Assembly: GCA_964621605.1 (NCBI GenBank)
Contig: CAZUMJ010000002.1
Span: forward strand, 62,001-126,000
DNA length: 64,000 nucleotides
Direction of reading: 5' to 3'
Origin: CAZUMJ01 sp964621605
GTDB lineage: Bacteria > Actinomycetota > Acidimicrobiia > Acidimicrobiales > Iamiaceae
The position numbers and the translations under genes were made by a program. The notes under the pieces were generated by a model. The model made no database searches and was not told the DNA's origin. It saw only the letters and a program-made list of their open reading frames with translations. The stretch's first letter is position 1; every line of letters begins with the position of its first letter. This document shows positions 1 through 8,664 of this stretch, piece after piece.

Positions 1-453
1 CGTGAGCGCCAGCGGGAGGGTCCACCACGCCACGGCCACGCCGGCACCCCGCAACACGTCGGTGAACGCGAGCCCCGGAACCGCGAAGACCGCGCCCCGC
101 AGCAGGTCACGGGGACCGCCCGCGGCCGGACGTTGACGCCGCGGTGCGGCGACAGGGCGCAAGGGGATTCGGTCGAACATGTGCGCTGCCAACTCGAACA
201 CGTCGTCGCGTCCGAACTGGGACCGGACGGTCCGCTGGTGCACCCCGACCGCTTCCAGCGCTGCCGCGATCTCGAAGGGATCGACCGCCGCCGAGCTGAC
301 CTCGCGAAGGTCGAGGCTTGCGGAACCGGGCGCGCCCGAGGCCGCGTCCTGGCCGCGCTCGAGGTCGTGGCGGACGAGCAGATCCTCGACCGCGTCGTCG
401 AAGTCGATCCCGCGCAGGCGCGAGCGGTGGAGAGGGGAAGCCAAGCCGATCAC
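1..453 (-). CDS. Partial membrane protein next to PelF-like glycosyltransferase
   Basis: Reading the minus strand from a GTG at 453, the frame stays open for 151 codons to the window edge, so only the N-terminal part is present. The GTG overlaps the TGA of the upstream pelF-like gene as GTGA, the coupling used throughout this window. Residues 1 to about 120 look soluble and start MIGLASPLHRSRLRGIDFDD. A hydrophobic stretch begins near residue 130 (AVFAVPGLAFTDVLRGAGVA), suggesting a first membrane helix. The long soluble N-terminus does not match the start of PelG, the usual membrane partner of PelF, so the family is not assigned. Position argues for a role in the same exopolysaccharide pathway. 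The reading frame is clear; function is inference. Confidence 0.72.
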   Translation of the reverse strand, partial: MIGLASPLHRSRLRGIDFDDAVEDLLVRHDLERGQDAASGAPGSASLDLREVSSAAVDPFEIAAALEAVGVHQRTVRSQFGRDDVFELAAHMFDRIPLRPVAAPRRQRPAAGGPRDLLRGAVFAVPGLAFTDVLRGAGVAVAWWTLPLALT

Positions 454-2030
454 GATGCCTCCGCCCACGGGTCACGTGCCGCGGATGACGCTGCCGGCAC
501 GCGAGGGGGGCGCCGGCGCACGCTCCAGGGATGTCGAGCCGGGCCTGCCGCCGCCAGCTCGTCGTAGAGCTGCGCGTAGTCGTCCACGCAGGCGCGCAGC
601 GTGAACAGGTCGAGGACCCGTGCGCGGCCGCGCCGGCCCAGGTCCTCGCGCAGCGCGCGATCGCGCAGCAGGCGCAGGCACGCCGCCGCAAGCGCCACCT
701 CGTCGCGTGGCGGCACGAGCAGGCACGGGTCGACAAGCGCTTCGGAGACGCCCCCCACGTCGGTGGCGACCGTCGGACGTCCGCACGACATCGCCTCGAT
801 CACGGCGTACGGGAACCCCTCCGAGATGCTCGTCAACAGCACCACCTGCCCGGCGTAGTAGCCATCGGCGGCATCGGCGACCCAGCCCTCGAACGTCGCT
901 GCTCCTTCGAGGCCGAGGTCTACGAGAAGGGCCTCGCATTCGTCGCGGTATGCCTCGTCACCTTTGGGTGCAGTGCCGAAGATCCGCAGGCGAGCCTCGG
1001 GCATCTCTTCGACGACACGAGCGAAGCCACGCAGGAGCGTCTTCGGGTCCTTCAGGGGATTGATGCGCCCGACCCAGGTGAGGGTCGGGTGCTCGGGCTC
1101 GCCGTCGGCCGGCGGGAACTGCTCCGGCTCGATGCCGTTGTAGATGCGTCGAATCCGCTCGGGTTCGACGCCCGCGACATGCTCCCACCGCCGGTTGTAG
1201 TCGCTCCCTGGGGCGACCACATCGGCGACGCTGTAGGCGGCCTCGGTCAGGCGACGCACGAACGAGAGCAGCAACACACGAGATGCGTGGGAGAAGCGCC
1301 CCGGGCCATGCGCGAGCAGGTACTCGCGGAGGTAGATGCCGTGCTCGGTCAGCAGGAACGGTGTGCCGTGCACCCACGATGCCGACAACGCCACGAGCGC
1401 GCCGAGACCGTTTGCGGCGCTGTGGCACACATCCGCTTCGGGCACCGGTGACGCGAGCGGGCGCAAGAGGTGTTCGAGCACCTCGACTGCCTCGATGGCC
1501 TCCGCGAGGGTGGCGGCGGACACCGGCGCGCCGAGTTGGCGTCCAGCGGTTCGATAGGTGCCGAGGTGTGCGAGCACGACCTCGAGCGATGCGTCGCTCA
1601 TCAAGCCCGCACGCAGTTGGCCCGCTCGCGCGAACTGGTGGAGCTCCTGCAGGCTTCGCGCCATCGCAGGACCGGAGCCGGTCGGACCGATGGCGGCGAG
1701 AAGGCGCTCGAGCACGATCGGGAACCGACGGGTCGTCGAGGAACGACGCCGACGCCGTTCCGTGCGCCCCCACAGCGGGATCTCGACGAGCTTGTCGACG
1801 TTCGGGGCGAGCGGCCACACGATCGGTTCCGCTCCGGTGCCCACGATCGCGTGCACATCGAACCGCACGTCGGACAACCCGCGCACGATCTGATCGCACC
1901 ACACCCCCACCCCGCCACGAGCGTGCGGGTACGTCCCCTCGGTGATGAGCGCGACGCGCAAGCCGCCGCGACGCGGTTTGGCCGCACCTGCCAAGTCCCT
2001 CGACATCTTGTGCTGTTCGCCCGTTCCCAT
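450..2030 (-). CDS. pelF: PelF-like GT4 glycosyltransferase
   Basis: Predicted cytosolic retaining glycosyltransferase of about 526 residues, close to the roughly 500 of PelF, which polymerises the Pel exopolysaccharide from a UDP-sugar. The N-terminal half carries the PelF-type (DUF3492) opening VALITEGTYPHARGGVGVW, with an LTEHGIYLRE segment midway. The C-terminal half has the GT4 donor-binding signature: WVGRINPLKDPKTLL, then TSISEGFPYAVIEAMSCGRP with the E-x7-E pair, then VATDVGGVSEAL. ATG at 2030 is preceded by a GAGTCGAGG segment; ATG at 2006 is an alternative. The next gene overlaps by GTGA. It is divergent from a PelA-like deacetylase, supporting a Pel-like locus. The family call is strong; that the product is true Pel polymer is inference. 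Confidence 0.88.
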   Translation of the reverse strand: MGTGEQHKMSRDLAGAAKPRRGGLRVALITEGTYPHARGGVGVWCDQIVRGLSDVRFDVHAIVGTGAEPIVWPLAPNVDKLVEIPLWGRTERRRRRSSTTRRFPIVLERLLAAIGPTGSGPAMARSLQELHQFARAGQLRAGLMSDASLEVVLAHLGTYRTAGRQLGAPVSAATLAEAIEAVEVLEHLLRPLASPVPEADVCHSAANGLGALVALSASWVHGTPFLLTEHGIYLREYLLAHGPGRFSHASRVLLLSFVRRLTEAAYSVADVVAPGSDYNRRWEHVAGVEPERIRRIYNGIEPEQFPPADGEPEHPTLTWVGRINPLKDPKTLLRGFARVVEEMPEARLRIFGTAPKGDEAYRDECEALLVDLGLEGAATFEGWVADAADGYYAGQVVLLTSISEGFPYAVIEAMSCGRPTVATDVGGVSEALVDPCLLVPPRDEVALAAACLRLLRDRALREDLGRRGRARVLDLFTLRACVDDYAQLYDELAAAGPARHPWSVRRRPPRVPAASSAARDPWAEAS

Positions 2031-2398
2031 CGATGCCTCGACTCGCCGCCCGTTCCGCCTGTTGCACAGCCCGCGGCTCCCACCGACCCGCATGGCCGGG
2101 TTCACCGTATGAACAGTCCACCGATCTGACATCCCCGAAGTTCTTCGTGGGCATCCCCTGGGCATCGGCTCCGGTACCCCGACGTCCGCCGCTCACCACC
2201 CTGAGAATCTGCGTGGAGATGCTTTCGCCGGGGTCGCGCCGTCGTCTCGTCAGGGGTAGCGCGGTGCAACTTCTGGGTATCGGCCGGAGACCCGCGCTCG
2301 TACGGTCCATGAGGCGCGACGCGCCACGGCGAGGCGGAGGCGGCACCTCTCGCGCAACCCGCGCGGGGCGCCGGCCGCAGACAGGGAGACACAGACTC
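2031..2398. promoter_or_regulatory. Divergent promoter region between pelF-like and pelA-like genes
   Basis: A 368-bp region with no convincing gene. Each side has a TACGGT hexamer that fits the TANNNT -10 pattern seen elsewhere in the window: 2301-2306 on the plus strand, giving about an 85-nt leader to the pelA-like gene, and 2104-2109 on the minus strand (reads TACGGT), giving about a 65-nt leader to pelF. I see no good -35 box. I looked for a cyclic-di-GMP riboswitch because Pel loci are controlled by that messenger, and found no convincing match. Confidence 0.4.
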
Positions 2399-4762
2399 AT
2401 GGGCATCCGGGCGGAGCAGCAGGCGACCTCCAAGCACCACACGCGCAGGCGGCGCTACGCGCTGCTGACCGTTCTCGCGTTCGTCACGATCGCGGCTGGC
2501 GCCTGTCAGCCGCTGCCGCCGACCGACCCCGGAAGCAGTCGCATCGACCTGAAGGTCCTCGTGGTAGACGACGGCTCACCGATGGTCGGCGCCATCCGTG
2601 ACCAGCTGACCGCCGAAGGGGTGCCCTCCACGGTGCTCAACCTCGGCGATCCGACACGACCGGTCGTCACGGCGTCCTTCCTGGCCTCCGGCTCGCACGC
2701 CTTCTTCCAGGCGGTGGTCCTCCCCAACGAACGCGGCGGCACGCTCAGCCCCGACGAGCTCAGCGCGATCGAGCATTTCGAGCGCAGCTTCGACATCCGC
2801 CAGGTCGACGCCTACACCTACGCCAACGTGAACGTCGGGCTCGATGCCACCTCGCCCACGTTCGACGGCGACCTCAACGGCGTCACCGCCACGGTGACCG
2901 ACGCAGGCAAGGCACACGGGTTCGGCTACCTCAACGGGCCCGTGCCGTTCGGGGTGGGCAGCTACGCCACGGTCGCCCGCCCGTTGGGCCCGACCGCCCT
3001 CCCCGCCGGCGCCTCGTTCACGACGCTGGTGTCCGCCCCCATCCCCGCCGACGGGTCGACCGGAAGCATCCTCGGCGTCTACCGCAACGGCGGCATCGAC
3101 CAGCTCGTCATCACCGCCGCCTTCGACGCGACCTTCAACCAGTTCCGTGCCCTCGGGCCGGGGATCGTCGACTGGATGACACGTGGCGTGCACCTCGGCG
3201 AGAACCGCAACTACTTCACGGTCCAGGTGGACGACGTGTTCAACAGCGACTCGCTGTGGGACAGCCAGCACCACTGCACCCCTGGCGAGGACTGCCCGCG
3301 CGACGCGCAAGGCAACAGCATCTATCCCGAGACCGATGCGCGCATGACCGCCGATGACGTCAACGCAGTCGTGCAATGGCAGCAGGCGAACGCGTTCCAG
3401 CTCCAGATGGTGTTCAACGCCGGCGTCGCAGCGGACGACGACCCACTCACCCAGGCGTTCCTCGCCGCGAAGAACGACTTCTGGTGGATCAACCACACGT
3501 GGACCCACGAGTTCCTCGGCTGCCAACAGGACTTCTCCGTGATCCCGTGGGTGTGCAAGACCGACCCGAACACAGGGCAGATGCTCTGGGTACCGGAGAG
3601 CGTCATCCTCGACCAGATCAACCAGAACATCGCGTGGGCCGAGGCGAAAGGTCTGCCCTTCGACAGGACCGAGCTCGTTTCGGGCGAGTACTCGGGGCTG
3701 CAGATCCCAGGCGTCCAACCGACCGACAACCCCAACTTCGTCGACGCCATCGGGCAGACCGGCATCAAGTGGCTGGCGAGCGACGTGTCACGCAACGAGC
3801 TCGCCCCTCGTCAGGTGAACGGCGCCACCACCGTCCCCCGCTACCCGATCAACATCTTCTACAACGCGCAGACGGAAGCGCAGGAGGTGTCGGAGTACAA
3901 CTGGATCTACACCTCACAGGCCGACGGCGGCAGCGGCTACTGCACCGCGCACCCCGATACGACCACGTGCATCACGCCGATCGACCCCACCACCGGCTTC
4001 GACGACACCATCGTGCCGCTCGAGACGTCGCTGCGGATGACCGACATCCTCCACAACGATCCGCGCCCGATCATGATCCACGCGACAAACCTCACCGGCG
4101 AGCGCATCGCCCTCCCGGCCATCGATGCGATCCTCACCGCCTACCGCGCGCTCGCCTTCCCGAGTGCGCCGCTCGTCTCGGTCGACCTCGCGCAAGCCGG
4201 TGAGATCCAGGCACGCCAACGGGCGTGGGCCGCCGAGTGGACCCCGCAGCCCGGCAGCCCGTCGAGCGTGGAGGCCTACCTCGAGGGCGGGCAGGTCCAC
4301 GTGAACGGGTCGTTCACGGGTGACGTCCCCATCACCGTGCCGCTCGGCACCGTGGTCGCCGGGACGTCCACACCGTTCGGCGACGTGTACGGCGCGAGCC
4401 GGTCGGGGTGGACGACCCTCCCTGGAGGCACGCTCACGTTGAGCATCCCCCAGGGCACGATCGCGAACCCCACACCACCGGCGTTGCCGAGCAACGTTGC
4501 GGCATTTCCCGAAGCGCCGAGCTCCGTGCAGGTGTCGTGGACCCCCAGCGCGAGCGATGGCGGCCGTGCCTTGAGCTACCTGGTCGTCGCACGCGCACCG
4601 AGCGCCGCGCCGCGTGTTGTGCTCACCGCGGCGAACGAGGACGACACGGTGATCGCCGGTCTCCAAGCGGGCATGGCGTACACCATCGGCGTGATCGCGC
4701 TGTCGAGCGCGGGCCACAGCGCTGAGGCAACTGCACCGTTGCCGGTGCTCGTGCCCAGCTGA
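2399..4762 (+). CDS. pelA: PelA-like lipoprotein polysaccharide deacetylase with C-terminal Fn3 domain
   Basis: Predicted exported lipoprotein of 787 residues. The N-terminus is basic (HTRRRRYALL) followed by a hydrophobic stretch ending in AAGAC, a lipobox with Cys near residue 38. Residues about 50-250 resemble the amidotransferase-like middle part of PelA (LKVLVVDDGS). The deacetylase region has the metal-site motifs: TVQVDD with D278/D279 and NHTWTH with H366 and H370, followed by VPRYPI and MIHATN motifs. Residues about 695-787 form a fibronectin type III-like domain. ATG at 2399 is chosen because it directly precedes the signal peptide and has GGGAGA upstream. PelA acts outside the membrane, deacetylating the polymer. 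The N-terminal glycoside-hydrolase domain of classical PelA appears to be missing. Confidence 0.85.
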   Translation: MGIRAEQQATSKHHTRRRRYALLTVLAFVTIAAGACQPLPPTDPGSSRIDLKVLVVDDGSPMVGAIRDQLTAEGVPSTVLNLGDPTRPVVTASFLASGSHAFFQAVVLPNERGGTLSPDELSAIEHFERSFDIRQVDAYTYANVNVGLDATSPTFDGDLNGVTATVTDAGKAHGFGYLNGPVPFGVGSYATVARPLGPTALPAGASFTTLVSAPIPADGSTGSILGVYRNGGIDQLVITAAFDATFNQFRALGPGIVDWMTRGVHLGENRNYFTVQVDDVFNSDSLWDSQHHCTPGEDCPRDAQGNSIYPETDARMTADDVNAVVQWQQANAFQLQMVFNAGVAADDDPLTQAFLAAKNDFWWINHTWTHEFLGCQQDFSVIPWVCKTDPNTGQMLWVPESVILDQINQNIAWAEAKGLPFDRTELVSGEYSGLQIPGVQPTDNPNFVDAIGQTGIKWLASDVSRNELAPRQVNGATTVPRYPINIFYNAQTEAQEVSEYNWIYTSQADGGSGYCTAHPDTTTCITPIDPTTGFDDTIVPLETSLRMTDILHNDPRPIMIHATNLTGERIALPAIDAILTAYRALAFPSAPLVSVDLAQAGEIQARQRAWAAEWTPQPGSPSSVEAYLEGGQVHVNGSFTGDVPITVPLGTVVAGTSTPFGDVYGASRSGWTTLPGGTLTLSIPQGTIANPTPPALPSNVAAFPEAPSSVQVSWTPSASDGGRALSYLVVARAPSAAPRVVLTAANEDDTVIAGLQAGMAYTIGVIALSSAGHSAEATAPLPVLVPS

Positions 4763-4772
4763 GAGGTCTCAG
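4759..4772. terminator. Palindrome spanning two convergent stop codons
   Basis: CTGAGA-GG-TCTCAG is a perfect 6-bp inverted repeat with a 2-nt centre. It contains the stop of the pelA-like gene (TGA at 4760) and the stop of the ABC-F gene on the other strand (TCA at 4769). It may end transcription from both sides, but the stem is short and no T-run follows. Confidence 0.35.
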
Positions 4773-6376
4773 GCCATCGCGACGAGGTCGAACAGGTCGT
4801 CGCTCCAGTTACGGAACTCGCCATCAGGGAGCAGCAGGACGCGGTCGGGCACGAGTTGCTGCACGAACTCGACGTCGTGGCTGACCAGCACGATCGTCCC
4901 TGTCCAGGCACCGAGCGCGTCGGCCATGGCGCCGCGCGAACCGGGGTCGAGGTTGTTGGTCGGCTCGTCGAGCAGCAGCAGGTTGTGACGACCCGCCACG
5001 AGTTGGGTCAACGCCAACTTCGTCTTCTCGCCACCTGACAGCGTGCCGGCGTCCTGGAACACCTTGTCGCCGACGAGACCGAACATGCCGAGCAAGCTTC
5101 GGCGAGCTTCGTCGCCCAGCTCCGGGGATGCATCGCGCACATGGTCGAGCAGGCTTCGGCCGCGGCTGATGCCCTCGTGCTCCTGTGCGTAGTAGCCCGG
5201 GACGACTCCGGAGCCGAAGACGACCTCGCCCACGTCGGGCTCCGAGACCGCGGCCAGGATGCGCAACAGGCTCGTCTTGCCCGCACCGTTGAGGCCCATC
5301 ACCAAGAGGCGCTCGCCTCGGCCCACGTCGAAGCCCACGCCCCTGAACACGTGGTTGTCGCCGTAGGACTTGGCCAGGCCTTCCACCGTCATGACCGTGC
5401 GCGGCGAGCGAGGAGGCTCAGGGAACCGCACCTTCATCTGCCGATCCCGTGACGGGCCATCGACCGCCTCGCTCTGCAAGCGTGCGATGCGCTTCTCGAT
5501 GCTGTGCGCCATGGTCGCCTTGGTGGCCTTTGCACCGAAGCGATCGACAACACCTTGCAGCCTGTCGATCTCCTTCGCCTGCGCCGCGGCAAGCTTCGCG
5601 AGACGGGCCTCGTCGCGCGCCCGTGCCGAGCGGTACTGCGAATAGGTCCCGCGGTACTCGACGAGCGTCCCGGTGTCGTCGTCTGCCGAACGATCGAGGT
5701 GGATCACGCGGGTGATGGCCTCGTCGAGCAGGTCGAGGTCGTGGCTGATCACGATCAGTGCACCGCGGTAGCCCCGAAGGAACGAGAGCATCCACTCCTT
5801 GGCGTCGGTGTCGAGGTGGTTGGTGGGCTCGTCGAGCAACAGCACGTCGCTCCCCGCGAACAAGATGCGTGCGAGCTCGACCCGGCGCCGCTCACCGCCC
5901 GACAGCACGCCGAGCGGCAGGTCCATGCGGTCGGCACCGAGGCCGAGTCCGTCCGCGATGCGGCGCACCTCAGATTCGGCCGCGTACCCACCGTCGATGC
6001 GAAAGCGCTCCTCTGCACGGGCGAACCGCTCGACGTTGCGCGGGCTCGGATCTTCTTCGATGCGCACACGCAGACGCTCGATACGCACGAGCGCCTCGTC
6101 GAACCCTCGCCCGGACAGCACGTGCGTGACGGCAGTGCGGTCGTCGGGCACCCCGTCGAGGCGCGGATCCTGCGGCAGGTAGCCGAGCCCGCCCTTCACG
6201 CTCACCGACCCGGACGCGGGTGGCTCCACGCCGCCCAACACCTTCAGCAGGGTTGTCTTCCCGGCGCCGTTGCGCCCCACGAGCCCAACCTTGTCTCCAT
6301 CCGCGACCGTGAACGACACGCCGTCGAGGAGCGTGGTTCCCCCCGCCATCGTGCGCAGTTCCCGAGCCGCCAGCAT
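4769..6376 (-). CDS. ABC-F family ATPase (translation factor-like)
   Basis: Soluble tandem-ATPase protein of 535 residues with no membrane segments, the ABC-F layout. Domain 1 has Walker A GRNGAGKTT, signature LSGGERRR and Walker B LLLDEPTNHLD. A charged linker (about 240-310) follows, with the coiled-coil character of the ABC-F P-site tRNA-interaction motif. Domain 2 has GLNGAGKTS, LSGGEKTK and LLLDEPTNNLD. ABC-F proteins act on the ribosome, and some give antibiotic protection; this one resembles the housekeeping Uup/EttA-like type, though the subfamily cannot be fixed by eye. ATG at 6376 starts right at the first ATPase domain with GCGAGG upstream. It is divergent from the serine hydrolase and convergent with the pelA-like gene. 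Confidence 0.9.
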   Translation of the reverse strand: MLAARELRTMAGGTTLLDGVSFTVADGDKVGLVGRNGAGKTTLLKVLGGVEPPASGSVSVKGGLGYLPQDPRLDGVPDDRTAVTHVLSGRGFDEALVRIERLRVRIEEDPSPRNVERFARAEERFRIDGGYAAESEVRRIADGLGLGADRMDLPLGVLSGGERRRVELARILFAGSDVLLLDEPTNHLDTDAKEWMLSFLRGYRGALIVISHDLDLLDEAITRVIHLDRSADDDTGTLVEYRGTYSQYRSARARDEARLAKLAAAQAKEIDRLQGVVDRFGAKATKATMAHSIEKRIARLQSEAVDGPSRDRQMKVRFPEPPRSPRTVMTVEGLAKSYGDNHVFRGVGFDVGRGERLLVMGLNGAGKTSLLRILAAVSEPDVGEVVFGSGVVPGYYAQEHEGISRGRSLLDHVRDASPELGDEARRSLLGMFGLVGDKVFQDAGTLSGGEKTKLALTQLVAGRHNLLLLDEPTNNLDPGSRGAMADALGAWTGTIVLVSHDVEFVQQLVPDRVLLLPDGEFRNWSDDLFDLVAMA

Positions 6377-6450
6377 CCGTGCAGCCTCGCAGCTTCGGCG
6401 GGTACGGCACGAACGGGCCGCCGACGCGGAAGTCGCAGCCCGACCTCGCC

Positions 6451-6456
6451 TACGGT
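6451..6456 (+). promoter_or_regulatory. Leaderless -10 box TACGGT
   Basis: TACGGT lies exactly 7 nt before the GTG at 6464, the spacing at which the transcript would begin at the start codon. No ribosome-binding site is needed or seen. It supports the GTG start of the serine hydrolase. Confidence 0.5.
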
Positions 6457-6463
6457 CGGGGCC

Positions 6464-7585
6464 GTGACCACCGTCCCGTTGTCCTCGACCCCGTTGTGCG
6501 CGCTCCCGCTGCAACCACCGAACGTCGCCTGGCCCACAAAGATCTGGCCCGAACGCGAACCGGCGAGCGACCCGGGAGTGGAAGCGGCTCGTCTCGCGCA
6601 GCTCATGGCACTGCCGTTCGGCGCCGACGCACCCGAGAGCCTTGGCCTCACCGATGCGCTGCTTGTCGTGCACCGCGGTGCCATCGTCGCCGAGGCCTAC
6701 GGCGAGGGCTTCCACAGCGAGTTGCACGAGCTCGCCGGTATCCCCCGGGTGCCGGTGACCGCCGAGTCAAAGCTCCTGAGCTGGTCGATGGCGAAGTCGA
6801 TCCTGCAGGTCGCGATCGGAGCCGCGGCGCGCGAGGGCACGCTCGATCTCCTCGCAGCCCCGCCGGTGCCGGAGTGGGAGGGTGACGACCCGCGCCGGGC
6901 GATCACCTGGACGCACCTGCTGCGCATGTGCAGCGGTCTGCGGTGGTTGGAGGCGTACATCCCCGGCGAAGGCTCCGACGTCATCGAGATGCTGTTCGCG
7001 TCGGGGAAGGCAGACATGGCTTCGTTCGCGGCGGGCTTCGCGGCGGTCGCCGAACCCGGGACCACGTTCGTGTACTCGAGCGGCACGACCAACATCCTCG
7101 CCCGTGCACTGCAGCTTGCCCTCGGCCTCGGTGGCGACAGCGCCGGCACCGAGGCCTTCCTGCGCCGAGCGGTGTTCGACAGGATCGGGATGAAGTCGGT
7201 CGAGCTGACCTTCGACGAGGCGGGCACGTTCGTGGGGTCGTCGTACGTCCATGCCACGGCACGCGACTACGCCCGCCTGGGTCTGCTGTACCTGCGCGGA
7301 GGCACCTGGGACGGCGACGAGGTGGTCACCCGCGCATGGGTCGACGACGCCCGTACCTCGAACGCGCTTCCGACGGGCGAATGGGCGGGGTACGGGTCAC
7401 ATTGGTGGACACACCCCGACGGCCTGGGCACGTTCAGCGCGCACGGGTTCGAGGGGCAACGCATCACGCTGGTGCCCGCACGCGATCTCGTGCTCGTCCG
7501 CCTCGGCAAGACCCCGTCGGCAGACGACGGCAGCCAGAGCGCGATCGATGCCTTCCTCGATGAGATCATCGCCTGCTTCACCTGA
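6464..7585 (+). CDS. Serine hydrolase of the class C beta-lactamase/esterase family
   Basis: A 373-residue protein of the PF00144-type family, which includes esterases, D-amino-acid peptidases and class C beta-lactamases. The catalytic SxxK motif is SMAK (S108, K111); the YxN-type element is YSS (Y204); the third motif is HGFEGQ (H327), the KTG equivalent. There is no obvious signal peptide, which argues against a periplasmic beta-lactamase and for an intracellular esterase or amidase. The GTG start is supported by TACGGT 7 nt upstream. Substrate unknown. It shares an 87-bp divergent region with the ABC-F gene. Confidence 0.87.
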   Translation: MTTVPLSSTPLCALPLQPPNVAWPTKIWPEREPASDPGVEAARLAQLMALPFGADAPESLGLTDALLVVHRGAIVAEAYGEGFHSELHELAGIPRVPVTAESKLLSWSMAKSILQVAIGAAAREGTLDLLAAPPVPEWEGDDPRRAITWTHLLRMCSGLRWLEAYIPGEGSDVIEMLFASGKADMASFAAGFAAVAEPGTTFVYSSGTTNILARALQLALGLGGDSAGTEAFLRRAVFDRIGMKSVELTFDEAGTFVGSSYVHATARDYARLGLLYLRGGTWDGDEVVTRAWVDDARTSNALPTGEWAGYGSHWWTHPDGLGTFSAHGFEGQRITLVPARDLVLVRLGKTPSADDGSQSAIDAFLDEIIACFT

Positions 7586-7750
7586 GGACGAACCCCACCG
7601 CCGTGACGCCGCGTTCGTCACCCTGCACCGACACACTCCCTGGTCAGGGGCCCGCATTCTTTCGGGAGCGAAGCGACGTGTTACACCTCATGGACGCGCG
7701 GAATGCCGTGATCACAGGGCGGCTCCGGTAACGAGAGGGGTTCTCGGGCC

Positions 7751-8653
7751 ATGCACATCGGGTTGTTTGCGGGGGACATCACTGGACCACGTTCAACGGT
7801 CTCTGACGCCCTGAGCGCCGCAAAGGACGCTGCACGCGAGGGCTTCCACTCATTCTGGATGCCACAGATCTTCTCGGTCGACGCGCTCGCCACGCTGGCC
7901 GTGATCGGCAACCAGGTGCCCGGCATCCAGCTCGGGACGTCGGTCGTGCCGACGTACCCTCGCCACCCGATCGCGCTCGCCCAGCAGGCGCTGACCGTGC
8001 AGTCCGCGTCCTCGAGCCGACTCACCCTCGGCATCGGGCTCTCGCACCAACTCGTCATCGAGTCGATGTTCGGCTACTCCTACGAGCGTCCTGTGCGCCA
8101 CATGGACGAGTACCTGACCGCCCTCAACCCGCTCCTGCGTGGCGAGAGCGTCGACTTCGACGGTGCGACCCTCTCGGCCCACGCCACCCTCGACTTCGCC
8201 TACACGCGTGCCCCCTCGGTGGTCATCGCCGCGCTCGGCCCGAAGATGCTCGCGCTCGCGGCGGAGAAGGCCGACGGCACGGTCACCTGGATGACGGGGC
8301 CGTCGACGCTGGAAACCCACACGATCCCGACCTTGCGGGCAGCCGCGGGCGACAAGCCGATGCGTGTCGTGGTCGGCCTCCCCGTCTGCGTCACCGACGA
8401 CGCCGAAGGCGCCCGAGCTCGGGCCGCACAGATCTTCCAGATCTACGGCCACCTCCCGTCCTACCGCGCGATGCTCGACCGCGAAGGCGCCGAGGGACCC
8501 GGTGACGTCGCGATCGTCGGCGACGAGGCCACCGTGCGCACACAGCTCGAGCGGCTTGCCGCCGCGGGTGTCACCGACTTCCTGGCCGTCTCGTTCAGCA
8601 CCTCACCGTCCGAGGTGCAACGCACGCGCGAGCTGCTGCGCTCCCTCCTCTGA
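7751..8653 (+). CDS. LLM-class (F420-type) flavin oxidoreductase
   Basis: A 300-residue luciferase-like monooxygenase-fold protein. It begins MHIGLFAGDI and carries GFHSFWMPQ, then LGTSVVPTYPRHP, LTLGIGLSHQ and a C-terminal VGDEATVRTQLERLAAAGVTDFLA, the pattern of actinobacterial F420-dependent oxidoreductases. These are cytosolic hydride-transfer enzymes using coenzyme F420. The start has a GAGAGGGG ribosome site. The SDR gene follows after 11 nt, so the two are probably co-transcribed, perhaps in oxidation of a shared unknown substrate. F420 use is family knowledge; FMN use is not excluded. Confidence 0.88.
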   Translation: MHIGLFAGDITGPRSTVSDALSAAKDAAREGFHSFWMPQIFSVDALATLAVIGNQVPGIQLGTSVVPTYPRHPIALAQQALTVQSASSSRLTLGIGLSHQLVIESMFGYSYERPVRHMDEYLTALNPLLRGESVDFDGATLSAHATLDFAYTRAPSVVIAALGPKMLALAAEKADGTVTWMTGPSTLETHTIPTLRAAAGDKPMRVVVGLPVCVTDDAEGARARAAQIFQIYGHLPSYRAMLDREGAEGPGDVAIVGDEATVRTQLERLAAAGVTDFLAVSFSTSPSEVQRTRELLRSLL

Positions 8654-8664
8654 ATGCGACGCCG

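Noticed and set aside
2031..2398. Possible cyclic-di-GMP riboswitch upstream of the pelF-like gene
   Set aside because: The region has GC-rich stems but I could not match the conserved core bases of class I or II aptamers on either strand.
4769..6376. Drug-efflux ABC transporter
   Set aside because: Two ATPase domains with no membrane helices: this is ABC-F, acting on ribosomes, not transport.
6464..7585. Beta-lactamase resistance gene
   Set aside because: Motifs fit the broad family, but no signal peptide is present; an esterase or peptidase role is more likely.
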